Counted from the first letter of the stretch, positions 22,109 through 33,500 are shown. The stretch is DNA of 64,000 nt from Diplonema papillatum (GCA_030068145.1 JAPJBO010000540.1:89862-153861), one strand, 5' to 3'. Translations and numbers: made by a program. Notes: generated by a model from the letters alone, not told the origin.

Positions 22109-23083
22109 TTTTTCGAGACTGGAGGTCCTATGAACATGCAATGTGAATAGCCTCTATTCGAGCCAACCCGGCTTTTCTTCATGAAAAAAGTGTATTGTTT
22201 TTGGAAAGAGCCGGGCAAGCTTTTTTTTTTCCTCGCAGAAGGTATGCGGGTGGCAGAGTGACCGGGCGCCGGCCTTCAGGCCGGTGAGTCCGGGTTCGAA
22301 CCCCGCCCATGACATTTTTCCGGTCGAAGATTGTTTTCGAGGTTTGTTGCGTTTCGGGGTCAAATGTGCCCGAAAATTGCGTTTTTGGCGGAGTTTCTCA
22401 GTATCTCGCGGTATTTGGGTCACCCCGGGAAACGGAGTCGGGCGGCCGAGCTTGCCATCACAGGCCAAACTTGCTACGAGAACCGAACTTTGCTTCACCA
22501 GAACTCAGCTTCGTGCGAACTTTGCTTCGTCCGAACTCAGCTGCGCCCGTACCAGAATTTAGCATCGCCCGAACTTTGCTTCGCCAGAACTTAACTTCGC
22601 CCGAGCGTTGCTTCGCCCGAACTCAGCTGCGCCCGAACTTTGCTTCACCAGAACTTAGCTCCACCCGAACTTAGGATCACTCGAACTCATTATCGTTCGA
22701 ACTGAGCTTCACCAGAACTTAGCTCCGCCCGAACTTTTGCTTCGCCGGGGGGCGGCGGGGGGGGCGCCCACCCGGGTACCAGCGCCAAACTTTTCCCGCA
22801 CTCGGTGGGTCGGGGGGGGTCCGGGGGGGGTGTCCCCCCGGGTACGAGCACCGACCTTGGCTTCACCCGGACTTTACACCCTGGCCGAACTTCGCTTCGT
22901 GCCCGAACTGTTTTTTAGTACCAGCGCAGCCTGAGCGCTTAGCAACGCCCGAACTAAGCATCACTCGAACTTAGCTTCACCAGCATTGCCCGAACTTAGC
23001 TTCGCCCGAACTTTACTGTTCCCCGAACTTTAACTGCTGCCTCCAGTCTCGCCACGCGCCGGCCTTAGCCGAGCGCACGTACT
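22109..23083 (+). repeat. Composite repeat I, copy 1 (tRNA-headed, with 16-bp minisatellite)
   Basis: Order: a 5' segment CGAGACTGGAGGTCCTATG, GCCTCTATTCGAGCCAACC, a tRNA-like part (22244-22310), CGGTCGAAGATTGTTTTCGA, a GTATTTGGGTCACCC stretch, then about 540 bp of GAACTTAGCTTCGCCC-type 16-bp repeats, then GCCTCCAGTCTCGCCACGCG and CCGAGCGCACGTAC. Copies 2 and 3 are on the minus strand at 32675-33532 and 36473-37733. Confidence 0.8.
22244..22310 (+). other. tRNA-like Pol III promoter region in composite repeat I
   Basis: Box A-like TGGCAGAGTGA at 22251-22261 and a perfect box B GGTTCGAACCC at 22293-22303. The anticodon arm reads CCGGCC-TTCA-GGCCGG, which leaves no standard 7-base loop, so this is a tRNA-derived promoter rather than a working tRNA. 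In copy 3 a 7-bp acceptor stem (ATGGGTG with CGCCCAT) can still be drawn. Confidence 0.7.
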
Positions 23084-23355
23084 TTTTTAGAGCGAACTTC
23101 TTTGTGGTTTCGAAAATCTCATGTGTCATGTGGGCGTACAGAATAGTACGTTGGTTGCTTCTTGTTGAACGCGTACCCAGTTTGCGATAACAGCACTGCC
23201 TCCTTTGTGATGTAACGGGCGGCCTCTCGGAGGTTTTCGTAAAGGTTTTCCCCCGGGCATTGCAGCCACTCAAACCCTTTTGTAAGTTAGCTGCTGTCTG
23301 CGCATGCACGCAAAAAAGGTGGTGGATGTTTTAGTGAAGCATCCGCAATAGTATC

Positions 23356-23595
23356 TACCCCGGACTCCCACTCCGGATTGCGGGAATGGTTTTGCGGTCG
23401 TTTGTGCGGTCGGCCTCACTCCCTCAATGCGGGAGTGGCACCCCCTCAATGAGGGAGTGGCACTCCCTCAATGCAGGAGTGGCACTCCCTCAATGCAGGA
23501 TTGGCACTCCCTCAATGCAGGAGTGGCACTCCCGCAATGCGGAAATGGCCACTCCCGCATTGACTTAGTATATGGCTGCTGAAGTCCGGGGTGTA
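23356..23595 (+). repeat. Family E MITE, copy 1 (TA target, TIRs)
   Basis: Inverted ends of CACCCCGGACT type between TA dinucleotides (23356-23357 and 23594-23595); the left end has lost CA. The core carries five or six near-repeats of GGGAGTGGCACTCCCTCAAT. Copies 2 and 3 are at 31230-31375 and 46701-46890. TA duplication and short TIRs suggest a Tc1/mariner-driven non-autonomous element. Confidence 0.8.
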
Positions 23596-24087
23596 CACTA
23601 GCACTTGACACTGCAATTGATTTCACGCAATGCAGCCGGTAAGCCAAGCTTGCAAAGAATGAAGCCCACTATTTTTTGAGTGGGCCGAGCGGCCACTCTC
23701 GTGCACACAGCACTGCCCGTAGGGCGAGATAACGTTGCTGCCTTGAAAAGGGCTTTGGGTTGAGCAAAGGGCCGGCGTCTTTCGTGGCTCCCTGAAGGAG
23801 CTGATGCACGCCGACGTGTCGATGAAAGAACGTTCGCAGCAGGGAGGGGTGATCTCGCCCAAAGACTCGTTTTCTCCGAGATGAGGCAGTCACTCGACGG
23901 GCTCCTGCTTTGTGCTTAGAGCGAAAGTACAAGGCGTTGACCCATAATGGAGTGCAGAGTCGCCGGAGTCTCTTGCGTATTGAGCTGGAAGATCCCTGCG
24001 CTGCGAAGCTGCCGCCGGCGCTCCTTCAGGTTTGGTAGAGAGAATTTTCGGTCGGGTGAGGAGTCGCAACTGCAGAGGTGTCAGAAA
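23596..24087. other. Intergenic, no gene seen
   Basis: Nothing recognisable; short frames on both strands lack domain features. Confidence 0.45.
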
Positions 24088-24283
24088 TACTCGAGGGGCT
24101 GCCTTGTGCTACTTCGAAGAAAGGCTGGAGGGGAGAAACAATACAACCACAAAGTGGGTATTTTTTGTTGAACCCACGAAACGCAGATTCACCTGTGTTA
24201 CGTGTGGGCTGCAGCACATTTACCTCCTTTGATCTTTCGCAACTGGCAGTCGTCTCAAGTATTGCCTACAAAGCAGGTGCGTA
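24088..24283 (+). repeat. Family B element, 22 bp 3' of protease-like stop codon
   Basis: TACTCGAGGGGCTGCC to GCAGGTGCGTA, antisense to the neighbouring gene and immediately beyond its stop codon, so it may form part of the 3' UTR. The internal GAACGCTTACGCCCGCCAC part is shortened. Confidence 0.75.
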
Positions 24284-24305
24284 GACTAATGTCTTGCGGT
24301 CTGGT

Positions 24306-25208
24306 CTATGGAGTCCGACGGCTGCCGAACGAGGCGAACCCCGAAATCGGGTTGCTGGTGACGCTGCACGCGTTGGTGCCGAACGGGATGCTGATGTACC
24401 CGTCGACGCCCCAGTCTTTGCCCCACGAGTTCTTTACGATCCAGTACGGGTCAGCGGCCGTAGTGTCGAAGCCGACCAGCAGCACGGCTTGCGACGTGGC
24501 GCCGGACCGGCAGTACGGGAAGACCCCCTCGCTGTAGAGCTGCCACCCGGACGGATCCATGCTGGTGGCCAGAGGCCCGTTGTGCATGACCCACTGCAGC
24601 ATCTCGTTCTCGTCGGACGAAAACGCCTCGAACCTCGAAATGACCGCGCCGGCCTGCTGCTCGAACTTGCACTGGCCCGGCCCCGTCGAGTTCGTGGGGT
24701 AGTTCTCGAGCGAGTTCATGACCCCATAGCGGTCGTCCATGACCCACTGGAAGGCGGCTTCCTGCGTGCCGTTTACTTGGCACCCCCTGTTCTTCGCGAC
24801 GCAGTCGATCAGCTCCTGCGTGGACAGCTCGCGGAGGGCGTTGCCCGCGAGGAACCAGGCGCCTTCAACGTTCCCAGTGACGGAGTAGGCCCAGCTGGCG
24901 GGGCAGTCGCCCTCGTCCTTCACGCTGGTCACCGCTCCGACCGTGCGCCAGTCGACCACGGCTTTGACTGCCGGCTGCAGCCTCGCCCCGGCGGCGGGCC
25001 TCGCCGGCGTCGGCCGCCGGCGGAGGAACGCTGCTTCGGTCATGTTCGCGTACTTCGTGCAGCGGAACTGCGCGCCCGGGTGCCCGGCTTCCAGCTCCTG
25101 CGCGCGCTTCGCGTTCTCTTCGCGCACCGTCGTGACGCCCAGGGCGCACGGCGAGCAGAGGAGCAGCAGCAGCAGCGCCATCGGCGCGCGGAACGCGGTG
25201 GTCTTCAT
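24306..25208 (-). CDS. Papain-family (C1A) protein with lost catalytic residues
   Basis: A 300-residue secreted or vacuolar papain-fold protein. Residues 1-24 are a clear signal peptide (MALLLLLLCSPCALG). A short prosegment (KYANMTEAAFLRR) replaces the usual ~60-residue I29 domain, and the mature part starts near VDWRTVGAVTSV (86). The active-site motif, normally QGxCGSCWAF, reads EGDCPASWAYS: catalytic Cys is Ser105 and oxyanion-hole Gln is Glu99. The His of the HAVLxVGY motif is Gln240 (SQAVLLVGF). The Asn in YWIVKNSWG (260) is kept. It therefore cannot be an ordinary cysteine protease. The frame is uninterrupted, so a binding or scaffolding role is plausible. Unlike SERA-type or silicatein Ser variants, the His is missing too. 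The start at the signal-peptide Met is preferred over an in-frame upstream Met in a CA-repeat region. Confidence 0.87.
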   Translation of the reverse strand: MKTTAFRAPMALLLLLLCSPCALGVTTVREENAKRAQELEAGHPGAQFRCTKYANMTEAAFLRRRPTPARPAAGARLQPAVKAVVDWRTVGAVTSVKDEGDCPASWAYSVTGNVEGAWFLAGNALRELSTQELIDCVAKNRGCQVNGTQEAAFQWVMDDRYGVMNSLENYPTNSTGPGQCKFEQQAGAVISRFEAFSSDENEMLQWVMHNGPLATSMDPSGWQLYSEGVFPYCRSGATSQAVLLVGFDTTAADPYWIVKNSWGKDWGVDGYISIPFGTNACSVTSNPISGFASFGSRRTP

Positions 25209-25369
25209 CGCTCCCCCCCCTGTCTTTGTTTTGTGGCGTGTGTGAGAGTGTGTGTGTGTGTGTGCCTGTGTGTATGTTAAATTACTTTTCAGGCTGTGGT
25301 GCGCCGAACTTACCATCCTGCTCAATCCTCGCATGCGGACCCTTGGCCCGAGCTTCATTGACCGCACTC

Positions 25370-25686
25370 GGCACCCCCCTGTTCTTCGCGACGCAGTCGC
25401 TCAGCTCCTGCGTGGACAGCTCGCGGAGGGCGACCACGGCTTTGACTGCCGGCTGCAGCCTCGCCCCGGCGGCGGGCCTCGCCGGCGTCGGCCGCCGGCG
25501 GAGGAATGCTGCTTCGGTCATGTTCGCGTACTTCGTGCAGCGGAACTGCGCGCCCGGGTGCCCGGCTTCCAGCTCCTGCGTGCGCTTCGCGTTCTCTTCG
25601 CGCACCGTCGCAACGCCCAGGGCGCACGGCGAGCAGAGGAGCAGCAGCAGCAGCGCCATCGGTGCGCGGAACGCGGTGGTCTTCAT
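25370..25686 (-). pseudogene. Broken tandem copy of the papain-like gene
   Basis: Starts with the same signal peptide and prosegment as 24306-25208 (about 97% alike to residue ~85), then jumps from AVKAVV directly to ALRELSTQEL. That in-frame deletion of about 114 bp takes out the whole active-site segment. Homology ends after CVAKNRG, where the downstream two thirds of the gene are missing. The 5' flank is duplicated too, including TG-rich DNA and TTACTTTTCAGG, up to about 25805. It arose by partial tandem duplication. A short secreted product is possible but no papain fold remains. Confidence 0.85.
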
Positions 25687-25805
25687 CGCTCCCCCCCCTG
25701 TCTTTGTTTTGTGGTGTGTGTGTGCGTCTGTGAGAGAGAGAGTGCGGGTGTGTCTCTGTGTGTATGTTACTTTTCAGGAGTGTGGTGCGCCGAACTTAGC
25801 ATCAC

Positions 25806-27528
25806 CCGAACTTTACCATCCGATCCTTCAGATCCAATCATGACGCTGAAGCTGACAACCCCCGAAGTTGATATACCGGGCGTGGCCGGTGCTGACACAA
25901 ACATGCTCCAACCGAACTAGGGAAGGAATGCCCTGGTCCTACGAGGTTCCGGGAGGTTTCGTTCCGTCTGAAAAGCGTGGCGGAAACGCGGGAGAACAAA
26001 AAAAACAGTTCGCTTTCCACTTGGTTGGTTTATGATAATCCGGAGCCGACTTTGAAGGCACGGAGGGCATTTGACGGTCAAGCTGGGCTAGGATACGGAA
26101 AGGGGAGAAACGACGAAAGGACAGAAAAGATGGTTCGCTGCAAGTGATCATCTTGGGTCGTCGAGCATCGAGAAGGCGTTTGAAACCTACTGCGTGCGAC
26201 TTTTTTTTACAGCATGCAAAAGAGCGAGCCAAGCAAGCAGGCCTGGGATGCAATTGAATGCCGAAGGCTGCACTGCACTGACGCGATAACAAGTTTGAGA
26301 GCCTTCTGTCGAACTCGAACTTTCGCCGTGATGAGGATCAGATGATGGCAGTTGTTCACCTTGAATGAGGAATGCCTAGGAGGCGCGGGGGGGCATGTGG
26401 CGATCTCAAGGACTTTGGACACCACCTCTTAACTGGCATACGAGGATGGATACCCAGCAGAGAGCCCGCGAGACCTTCTCAGAGTGCTATCTGGAGGTAC
26501 GACCGATGGGAGTACGTGTACTCGAGGTGTGTACGCTCTGCAGCAACCTCGTGACCCGGACAGGCTTGCAGACGCACGAACTCTGTGCGCTTGCCGATGA
26601 GAATGCACTGGGTTTCCGTTTTGATCCGTTGGAGGCGTACGCGCACCGAAGACCGAGTCCGGCAACTCTGCATCGATACATCATGTTCTGCAGGTGAGAA
26701 GAAGGCCATTCCGATGCTCTTCCTACTGCTGAGGAGGCCGAGGGAACACGGTCCGGACGAGGCAGAACTCTCGGAGTGCCAGGGTCAAACTCGTGCTGGT
26801 CCGGCCGTCCTTCGAAGGTCTAGCTTGCTCACGTTGCACGAGATCAACAGCACTGCGAGCGTATCGTTTTTAAAGACCTTTCTGCTCAGAGTGAAAATTC
26901 GCTTGAGAATCCGGGGATAGATCGAGTACTTGAGGTGTTTGCGGGGCAGGAATACTTGCGATTCTGATGCACTGGTTGAACGCTTAAGCAGCTGTCGAAC
27001 ACCCCGTGACACTGCACAAGCTAGTAAATATTACCGGTTTTGCTTTTCTCTTCGGTTGCTTCTCCATAGGAAGTGAAGAGGGGTTTCGCTGCGAACAACC
27101 GAGGAAGAGATGCGCAGTTTTGCTGAGAGGCATTAGGTGCCCTCTCAGAAGAAAGCTCGCAATGGCTCGAGTGTTTCGTCGCTTCGAAGCTCTGATAATG
27201 TCGACGCTTCAATGCGAAGCCATTGCATCATTCGGAGCACCTACCATCACTGCGAAGACGTTGTATTCGTCTTCTGCCGCTGCCCGAAGCAGTGGTTAGG
27301 TCGAGATTTTTCTGCCAAGGTTCCTACATGAACTTTTTGCTAGGCAGCGGTCGACCACGGGCCAGGCAGTGCCTCTTTCTTCCGATTCGCCTTCGTACCT
27401 CTGTGTCAGTGCCGACGCTTCCTAGATCATGCAAGGCACCTATCGTCACCACCTTGGGCCTTCCACTGCGCATTGCGAAGACGCTGTGTTCGACTGTCGC
27501 TGCCTAACCACGGGCTGAAGCAACGTGT
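25806..27528. other. Intergenic, no gene seen
   Basis: Includes a family A fragment at 26886-26915 and an imperfect duplication (27237-27300 and 27440-27505, GAAGACGYTGTRTTCG) downstream of the RBM28-like stop. A CATGAACTTTTTG word at 27329 repeats the end of the RBM28-like coding region. Confidence 0.45.
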
Positions 27529-30500
27529 TTAGTTCTTCCGGCCAGAATACCGCATGAACTTTTTGTGCTTTTCGAACTCCTTCTTCCGCTTCGCCTTCGC
27601 GGCCTCCTGCTGCTCGCTCTTCTCGTCCTGCATCGCGCGCCAGCCCTCTTTCGGATCCTCGCCCTTTGCGGACAGGTCGCGCATGACCCTGTTCCGCTCG
27701 CGTCCCTTGTCTGTTATACGCTTCAGCTTTTGCAACGCGTGGACGGACTCCACTGCGAATTCCACATCAAGCCGTCGGCCTTCGAAAATGCTTGGGTTGT
27801 TGCTGCGGTGTGGTTCAGAGTGTGCACGGTGCAAAAAGAAAGAGCATGCCTGCTTGTCCCTTTCGGAACACTCTTTTTTAGAATGAATGTTTGCTTGGTG
27901 ACCCGGGAGAGCCTCCGGATGGCCATCGTCGAAAGGGTTTGTGCATGGCATCGTATATTTAGCGTTTTTAGCGTTTATTGTGGTTTAGAGGTTCGGTGTT
28001 TTAGGGTCTCCGGTTGACCATTGAGGCTGTGAGGCGGGTAGTATGAGGGTAGTAGGTATGCTTATACACTTAAACTACAGCTATGTTTGTAAGTGTTGCG
28101 ACCAACACCAAGAAGAAATTCGCTTTGAATTTAGTCTTGGGCCCCCCACGCGCATGCATGTTGAGCATTGAGTTCTTTAAGGTGCAAGTGCCATCAAGGC
28201 AGGCGAGCACTGTTCACGGGCTAGCGTTACTTTATGACGTCGTCCGTCGGGAGAGTCAACGATGATGAGGATGTGGTCAAACTAGCCATTTCCAAGTCAA
28301 GTTCAATTCCCGCTCGCTTTCGCGGTGCGGACTTTCCGGGCCGGTTTGGCTGTTTCCGGGTCGACGATGGGGAAGAAGTTAGGCATTCCATTTCGTGATC
28401 GAGCGTAGAGTTGTTCACGGCCTGCCGCGATCGCTTCGATCTTCGTGGCTTCCCTGTCGGGGATGCGAGCTTCGAGGACTCCTGCAGGGGTCGCTTCCGC
28501 CTCCTTCTGGGAGGCGCGTCTTTGGGCTCGCCGGTTGGCGTGCGCGGAAGGGTTGTTTGTATGGGGATGATGTTCCCCGTTGATGACGTCTTGGGCGACG
28601 GTGATGATGACGGTGATGAAGGCGGGGAGGTTGGTGAGCTGGTGAGGCACCGCGCCGTTCGCGTGCGTTGCCGCGTCGCTGCCTTCTTGGCCGGGCGCTT
28701 CGGCCCCCGGTGGGTGGTCGGTCGCGGGGTCTCCTGCAGGATACGCTTCCGCCCCTTCCTGGGCGACTCGGACAGTTGCTCAGCCGCAGGCGAGCGCGGC
28801 GTGGCCGCGGGCGCCGGCGTGTTCGTGTTGGGTGGTGCGGCGGGCTTCGTAGCCTTCGGTTCGTCGGCACTGTGGTGCCCTTTGCCGCAGCACGCGGCGG
28901 GTCGTCGCTCTGCGAGCGTCGGCAGCTGGCGGCACCCTTCGCACGGGCCGCGGTTGTGTTCGCGGCACCCGTCGTGCCCTGCGGCACAGCACGTCTTCGG
29001 CGTGTTGCAGACCGCGCACCTGGACATTCGGTGTCGGTCGCAGATCGCGATGGGTAGCCCGTCGTCGGCGGCGTGGTGGTGCCGACAGCACGCCTGCACG
29101 GTGGGCCCCTGTTTGTCTCCGAGGCGGCGGCAGACCTCACACTTCCCCTTGTAGTGCGCGACGCAAGTGCAAGTGCCAACAAGGCAGGCGAGCATTGAGC
29201 TCTTTAAAGTGCGCTTTTGAGTACATGAACATGTTGAGCAGTGTGAACTTAAAATGCAGGGGTTGAGCAGCATGTTGAGCAGAGGTTGCCATTATTTAGG
29301 GGGTAAATACAATAACACAAACTGATTTGTTCTTCGCTTACACAACCGTGTGTTCACTCAGGGACTTTCTTCCCTGTTGTGCTTGTGTGTCTTGTCGTGT
29401 AGGGTAGACCGCATGACCTCACGTCCGTTCAACACGTGGTTTGGTAGTTGCAACACAAAACAGAACAGAGGCGGGCATACTTTAGCGCTCTCAAGACGTG
29501 CAGCGCGATGGCATGTTCGCGGAACTCAACGAAGCCGAAGCCCCTGCTGACGTGCGAGTTCGGGTCCATCGCGATGCGCAGCTGCTTGATGAACGGGTTC
29601 TTCCTGCTGGTCTCCGTCGGGGCCGCCTCTGGGTGCTTCTGCGTGTACGCTCGGATGGTTTTGTGGACGAGCTGCTTTAGCGCTTTTTCGTCCGTCTCCG
29701 GCGGGATGTCGCGCAGGCACAGCCGCGTCGGCGAGACGAAGAAGTTGGGGTCCTTCAACTTCTTCTTCCGCAGCTGGTACCTCTGGTGGAGGAGCTGCAG
29801 CCGCCGTTCGGTCAGCCCGACGGCAGCCGGGGTGTTGGACAGCACGTTGCCTTCTTCCAGGAGCTTGAGGTTCCGGGGGTCCGCGGTTTCCTCCTTTTCG
29901 TGCTGCTTCTCCGCCTGCCGGGTGAGCGACGAAGCTTCCTTCTTGCTGACAGCCGGCTTCACCGAGAGCAGCCGCCCGTTGAACATGATGCCCTCGAAGG
30001 CTGTGCCGCTGTCTGTCTTCCCTCGGAAAATGTCTCGCTTCTGCTGCTTGCGCGTGTGCGCCTGCGCGGACTTGCCGCGCTGGCCTGTGTTTTAGAGTTA
30101 AAGTTCCCTTGAAATTCCGGGGGTTTAGGGTCTCCGTGTGAGCGTTCAAGAATGGGTTCTCTCAGAGCAAGAAAGGGCTATATGGTTACAGGTTGTATAT
30201 TTGGTGCACGCTTTCGTTATGGGTTATGGCTAGCGAGTGTCCGGGACTGTTTGTGACCGACACCAAGTTGCAAATTTGTTGCATTAGTGTGTGTGGGCCT
30301 TTGAAGCGTGGATGATGCCTCTCGCGCTGCTCCCCTTGAGGTTCCTGGCTCATGCCAAAGCGCCGCCGCCCGGGTTAAGGGGTTGCGGCATCAGGCGTGG
30401 GCCAGGGCCAGGGAGACTGTTCGGAGGGGTCACCACCCACCGTTCGCGGGCTTCGTTACTTCACTGCCCCCGGCTCTCCCCGGCCTTCGTCATCCCGGGG

Positions 30501-33500
30501 GAGGGTTTCACGGCCATCCCCCCCCGCGTGGGGAATGGACTGGTGCTGTGCCGCGGGTCCTTCCGTGCGTCCTCGCGACGTCGCCGCTGTCGATGTCGCT
30601 GCTGCCGCTGTCGGGCGGTTGGTTGACGATCCCGGTCTGCACCCCGCCCGTTGCGCGTCGGCTTTCTTCTTCTCGGCGTTCGCTAGGACGTCCCAAAGGT
30701 GGCGGCTGCCGCCGCCGCGTGCGCGGCGGTGCGTCGCCCGGTGTTTACCCTGAGCAAACCCGACACCAAGTGTAAATGTGTTGCAATAGTATTCGACTAC
30801 CCTCAGCAACGCACTATGCACACTCCGTGTCTACGTCGCAGCAGATGGAACGCGTTTGTTGCGCCGCCGCGGGGGCGGCCTACGAGTGGGTGTCGTTGTG
30901 GCCTCCCGGCCGGTGCCATCGTTGGATGACTCCTCGCTCGTTTCTTCGCGTTTGCGTCGGTTGGCGCGCCGGGTGGACGCAGCCCGGGGGCTGCATTGCA
31001 TTGGTAAGATCACAAAATATTAGCATACCGTCTTCGGAAAAATATTGGATAGGAACATATTTGGATAGGAATAATATTTGGATAGGAAATATTTTGGATA
31101 AAACGGCCTTCCGCGGAACATTTGGATATTTTTCCGGAGATTTTGTTTTTGAATTTATGTCTTCTCTGATTGCCCGCACAGCAGTACCTGCTTTACCCGG
31201 ACGGGATTTTCTGCTCGGCTCTCCTGATGTACACCCCGGACTCCCACTCCGGATTGCGGGAGTCGGTTTGCGGTCATTTGTGCGGTCGGCCTCACTCCCT
31301 CAACGCGGGAGTGGCCTCCCGCACGTTTTCACTCCCGCATTGACTTAGTATATGGCTGCTGAAGTCCGGGGTGTAAGAAATGATCAAATAAGAAGAAAAC
31401 GAACCAGGGATATCAATCAGATATACCGCACGAGGAACACCGCAGAACGCTCCGCAGAAAAGTGCGGGAGTACAGCTCGTGGGAGGAAAGAGACCTTGAA
31501 ATAGGTGGAATAGGTGAGCTTGTTGCCGTCTAGGACTACAGGAGGGATGCAGAAGTGGAACAGCATGCCAGGCAAAAAGGTTTCGCATGCAACGGCCACT
31601 CGCGCTCGTACGCTGTACGGGAAAAACAACTCCATTGCACACGCTCTAGGCGGAAGTCGGAGTGAACCGATCGACGTTGACGAACAAAAGGCCAAGAGAG
31701 GCCGTCCATTGTCATTACGAAAAAAGGAGACCGTGATCCCTTTAGAACTGATCGAGCGAAAACGAACGAACGGGGCCGCTGTCACTTACTCGCTCGTGAG
31801 CGTGCTTGCGCCCGAACTACTGGGTTGCCAGTCATCTAATCAGAACTTGGCACAGAATGGGCTCGGAAGCACAACTACGTACAGACGACTAAGACAAGCA
31901 GAGTACTGGATGAAACCCAGACGAAACAAAAGAAAGAAGAGATGCGGCCAGCTGTTCATGCTTTAAAGGAGTAACGATATCCCACAAAGCTGCGTCTTGA
32001 ACTGCGACCATGCTGCGGCGCTTTTCACGCCCAGCCCGACTGCGACACTCGCCCCGAAAGGTACTCGTGATGTGCGCATTGACTATGGGCGACAAGCGAA
32101 GTGTTACTGTTGTGACGGGTGGGGCTGCGGATGGGATACCCATCCCCTACCAAGTGATCTTGGCGGGGAAAACGAGCCGGATCATTCCCCAGGTCGCAGA
32201 CACGAAGGGGTTCCACTTGACCTAGACCCGGCCAACACCGCGACAACAAAGCAATACATCGACTGGTGGGCGAAAGATGGTGAGGGCGCAAGAAACGGTT
32301 CCATCAGTAAGCGCCTTTTCCTTCTGCGAATCGAATCATCAGCGTCCCGTTGCTTCCGGACCGGCCGCGAACCGACCCAGACCCGCTGGGTCGGAGCGTC
32401 CAAAGCGCTCTCAGCCTAGGATTTCGTGGCATGAGGCGCGGGGGGGAAACCAGAGTTAGAGGGCGCGGGAATACGTTCTAAACTTAACAACCGGAAAATG
32501 GCCTTGAACTTTGATCGGACCGGAAAAATATTTGGATAGGAAAAATGTTTGGATAGGAAATATTTTGGATAAAATGACCATCCCAGAAAAATTTGGATAT
32601 TTTTCCTATCCAATATTTTTCCGAAGACGGTATCGATATTCCGACGAACACGTGTATACGGCTACTTCCCCAAGCTTGCTCTAGCGCAAGTTTGGCCTGT
32701 GATGGCAAGTTCGGCGCCAGTACCCGGGGGGGAAACCCCCCCGGACGCCCCCCCGACTCCGTTTCCGGGGTCCAAAGCGGGGCCCAAATACGGGCTAATT
32801 CCCATTCTAGAACTGTTTTTAACTTTTTGCCCATTATAGAACAGTCGCTAACTTTGTGCCCATTATAGAGCTGTTTTTAACTTTTTGCCCATTCTCGATA
32901 ACTGTGTGCCCATGATAGAACATTCCGCTAACTTTGTGCCCATTATAGAACATTCCGCTAACTTTTTACCCATTATAGAACATTGCTAAATCGTCACTTC
33001 TGGGACTCGATACCCCAACCTCCAGGCTGCCAAAATCTTGGGTCTAAACTGCGAACGTTCTATAATGGGCACAAAGTTATCGAGAATGGGCAAAACGTTA
33101 AAAATAGTTCTATAACGGGCACAAAGTTAAGAAAAGTTCTATAATGGGCAAAAAGTTAAAATAGTTCTAAAATGGGCACAAAGTTAAGAAAATGTGCTAT
33201 AATGGGAATTAGCCCGCCCAAATACCGCGAGATACTGAGAAACTCCGCAAAAAACGCTAATATCGGGCATACTAGACCCCGAAACGCAACTAACCTCGAA
33301 AACAATCTTCGACCGGAAAAGTGTGATGGGGGGGTTCGAACCCGGGCCTACCGGCCTAAAGGCCGACGCCCGCTCACTCTGCCACCCCTATGCATTTTGC
33401 CAGGAAAAAAAAGTTAGCTCCGCACTATTATCTAGTCCAAAAACAATACACTTTTTTAGTGTAGACAAAAGCCGGGTTGGCTCGAATAGAGGCTATTCAC

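Noticed and set aside
22244-22310. Functional tRNA gene
   Set aside because: The anticodon loop is replaced by a 6-bp stem with a 4-base loop, and the same sequence recurs inside a dispersed repeat.
23400-23545. Regularly spaced short repeats resembling a CRISPR array
   Set aside because: Repeats are contiguous, imperfect and inside a TA-flanked MITE in a eukaryotic genome.
24294-25280. 328-codon plus-strand frame over the papain-like gene
   Set aside because: Antisense shadow of the GC-rich protease-like gene, ending in a TG repeat.
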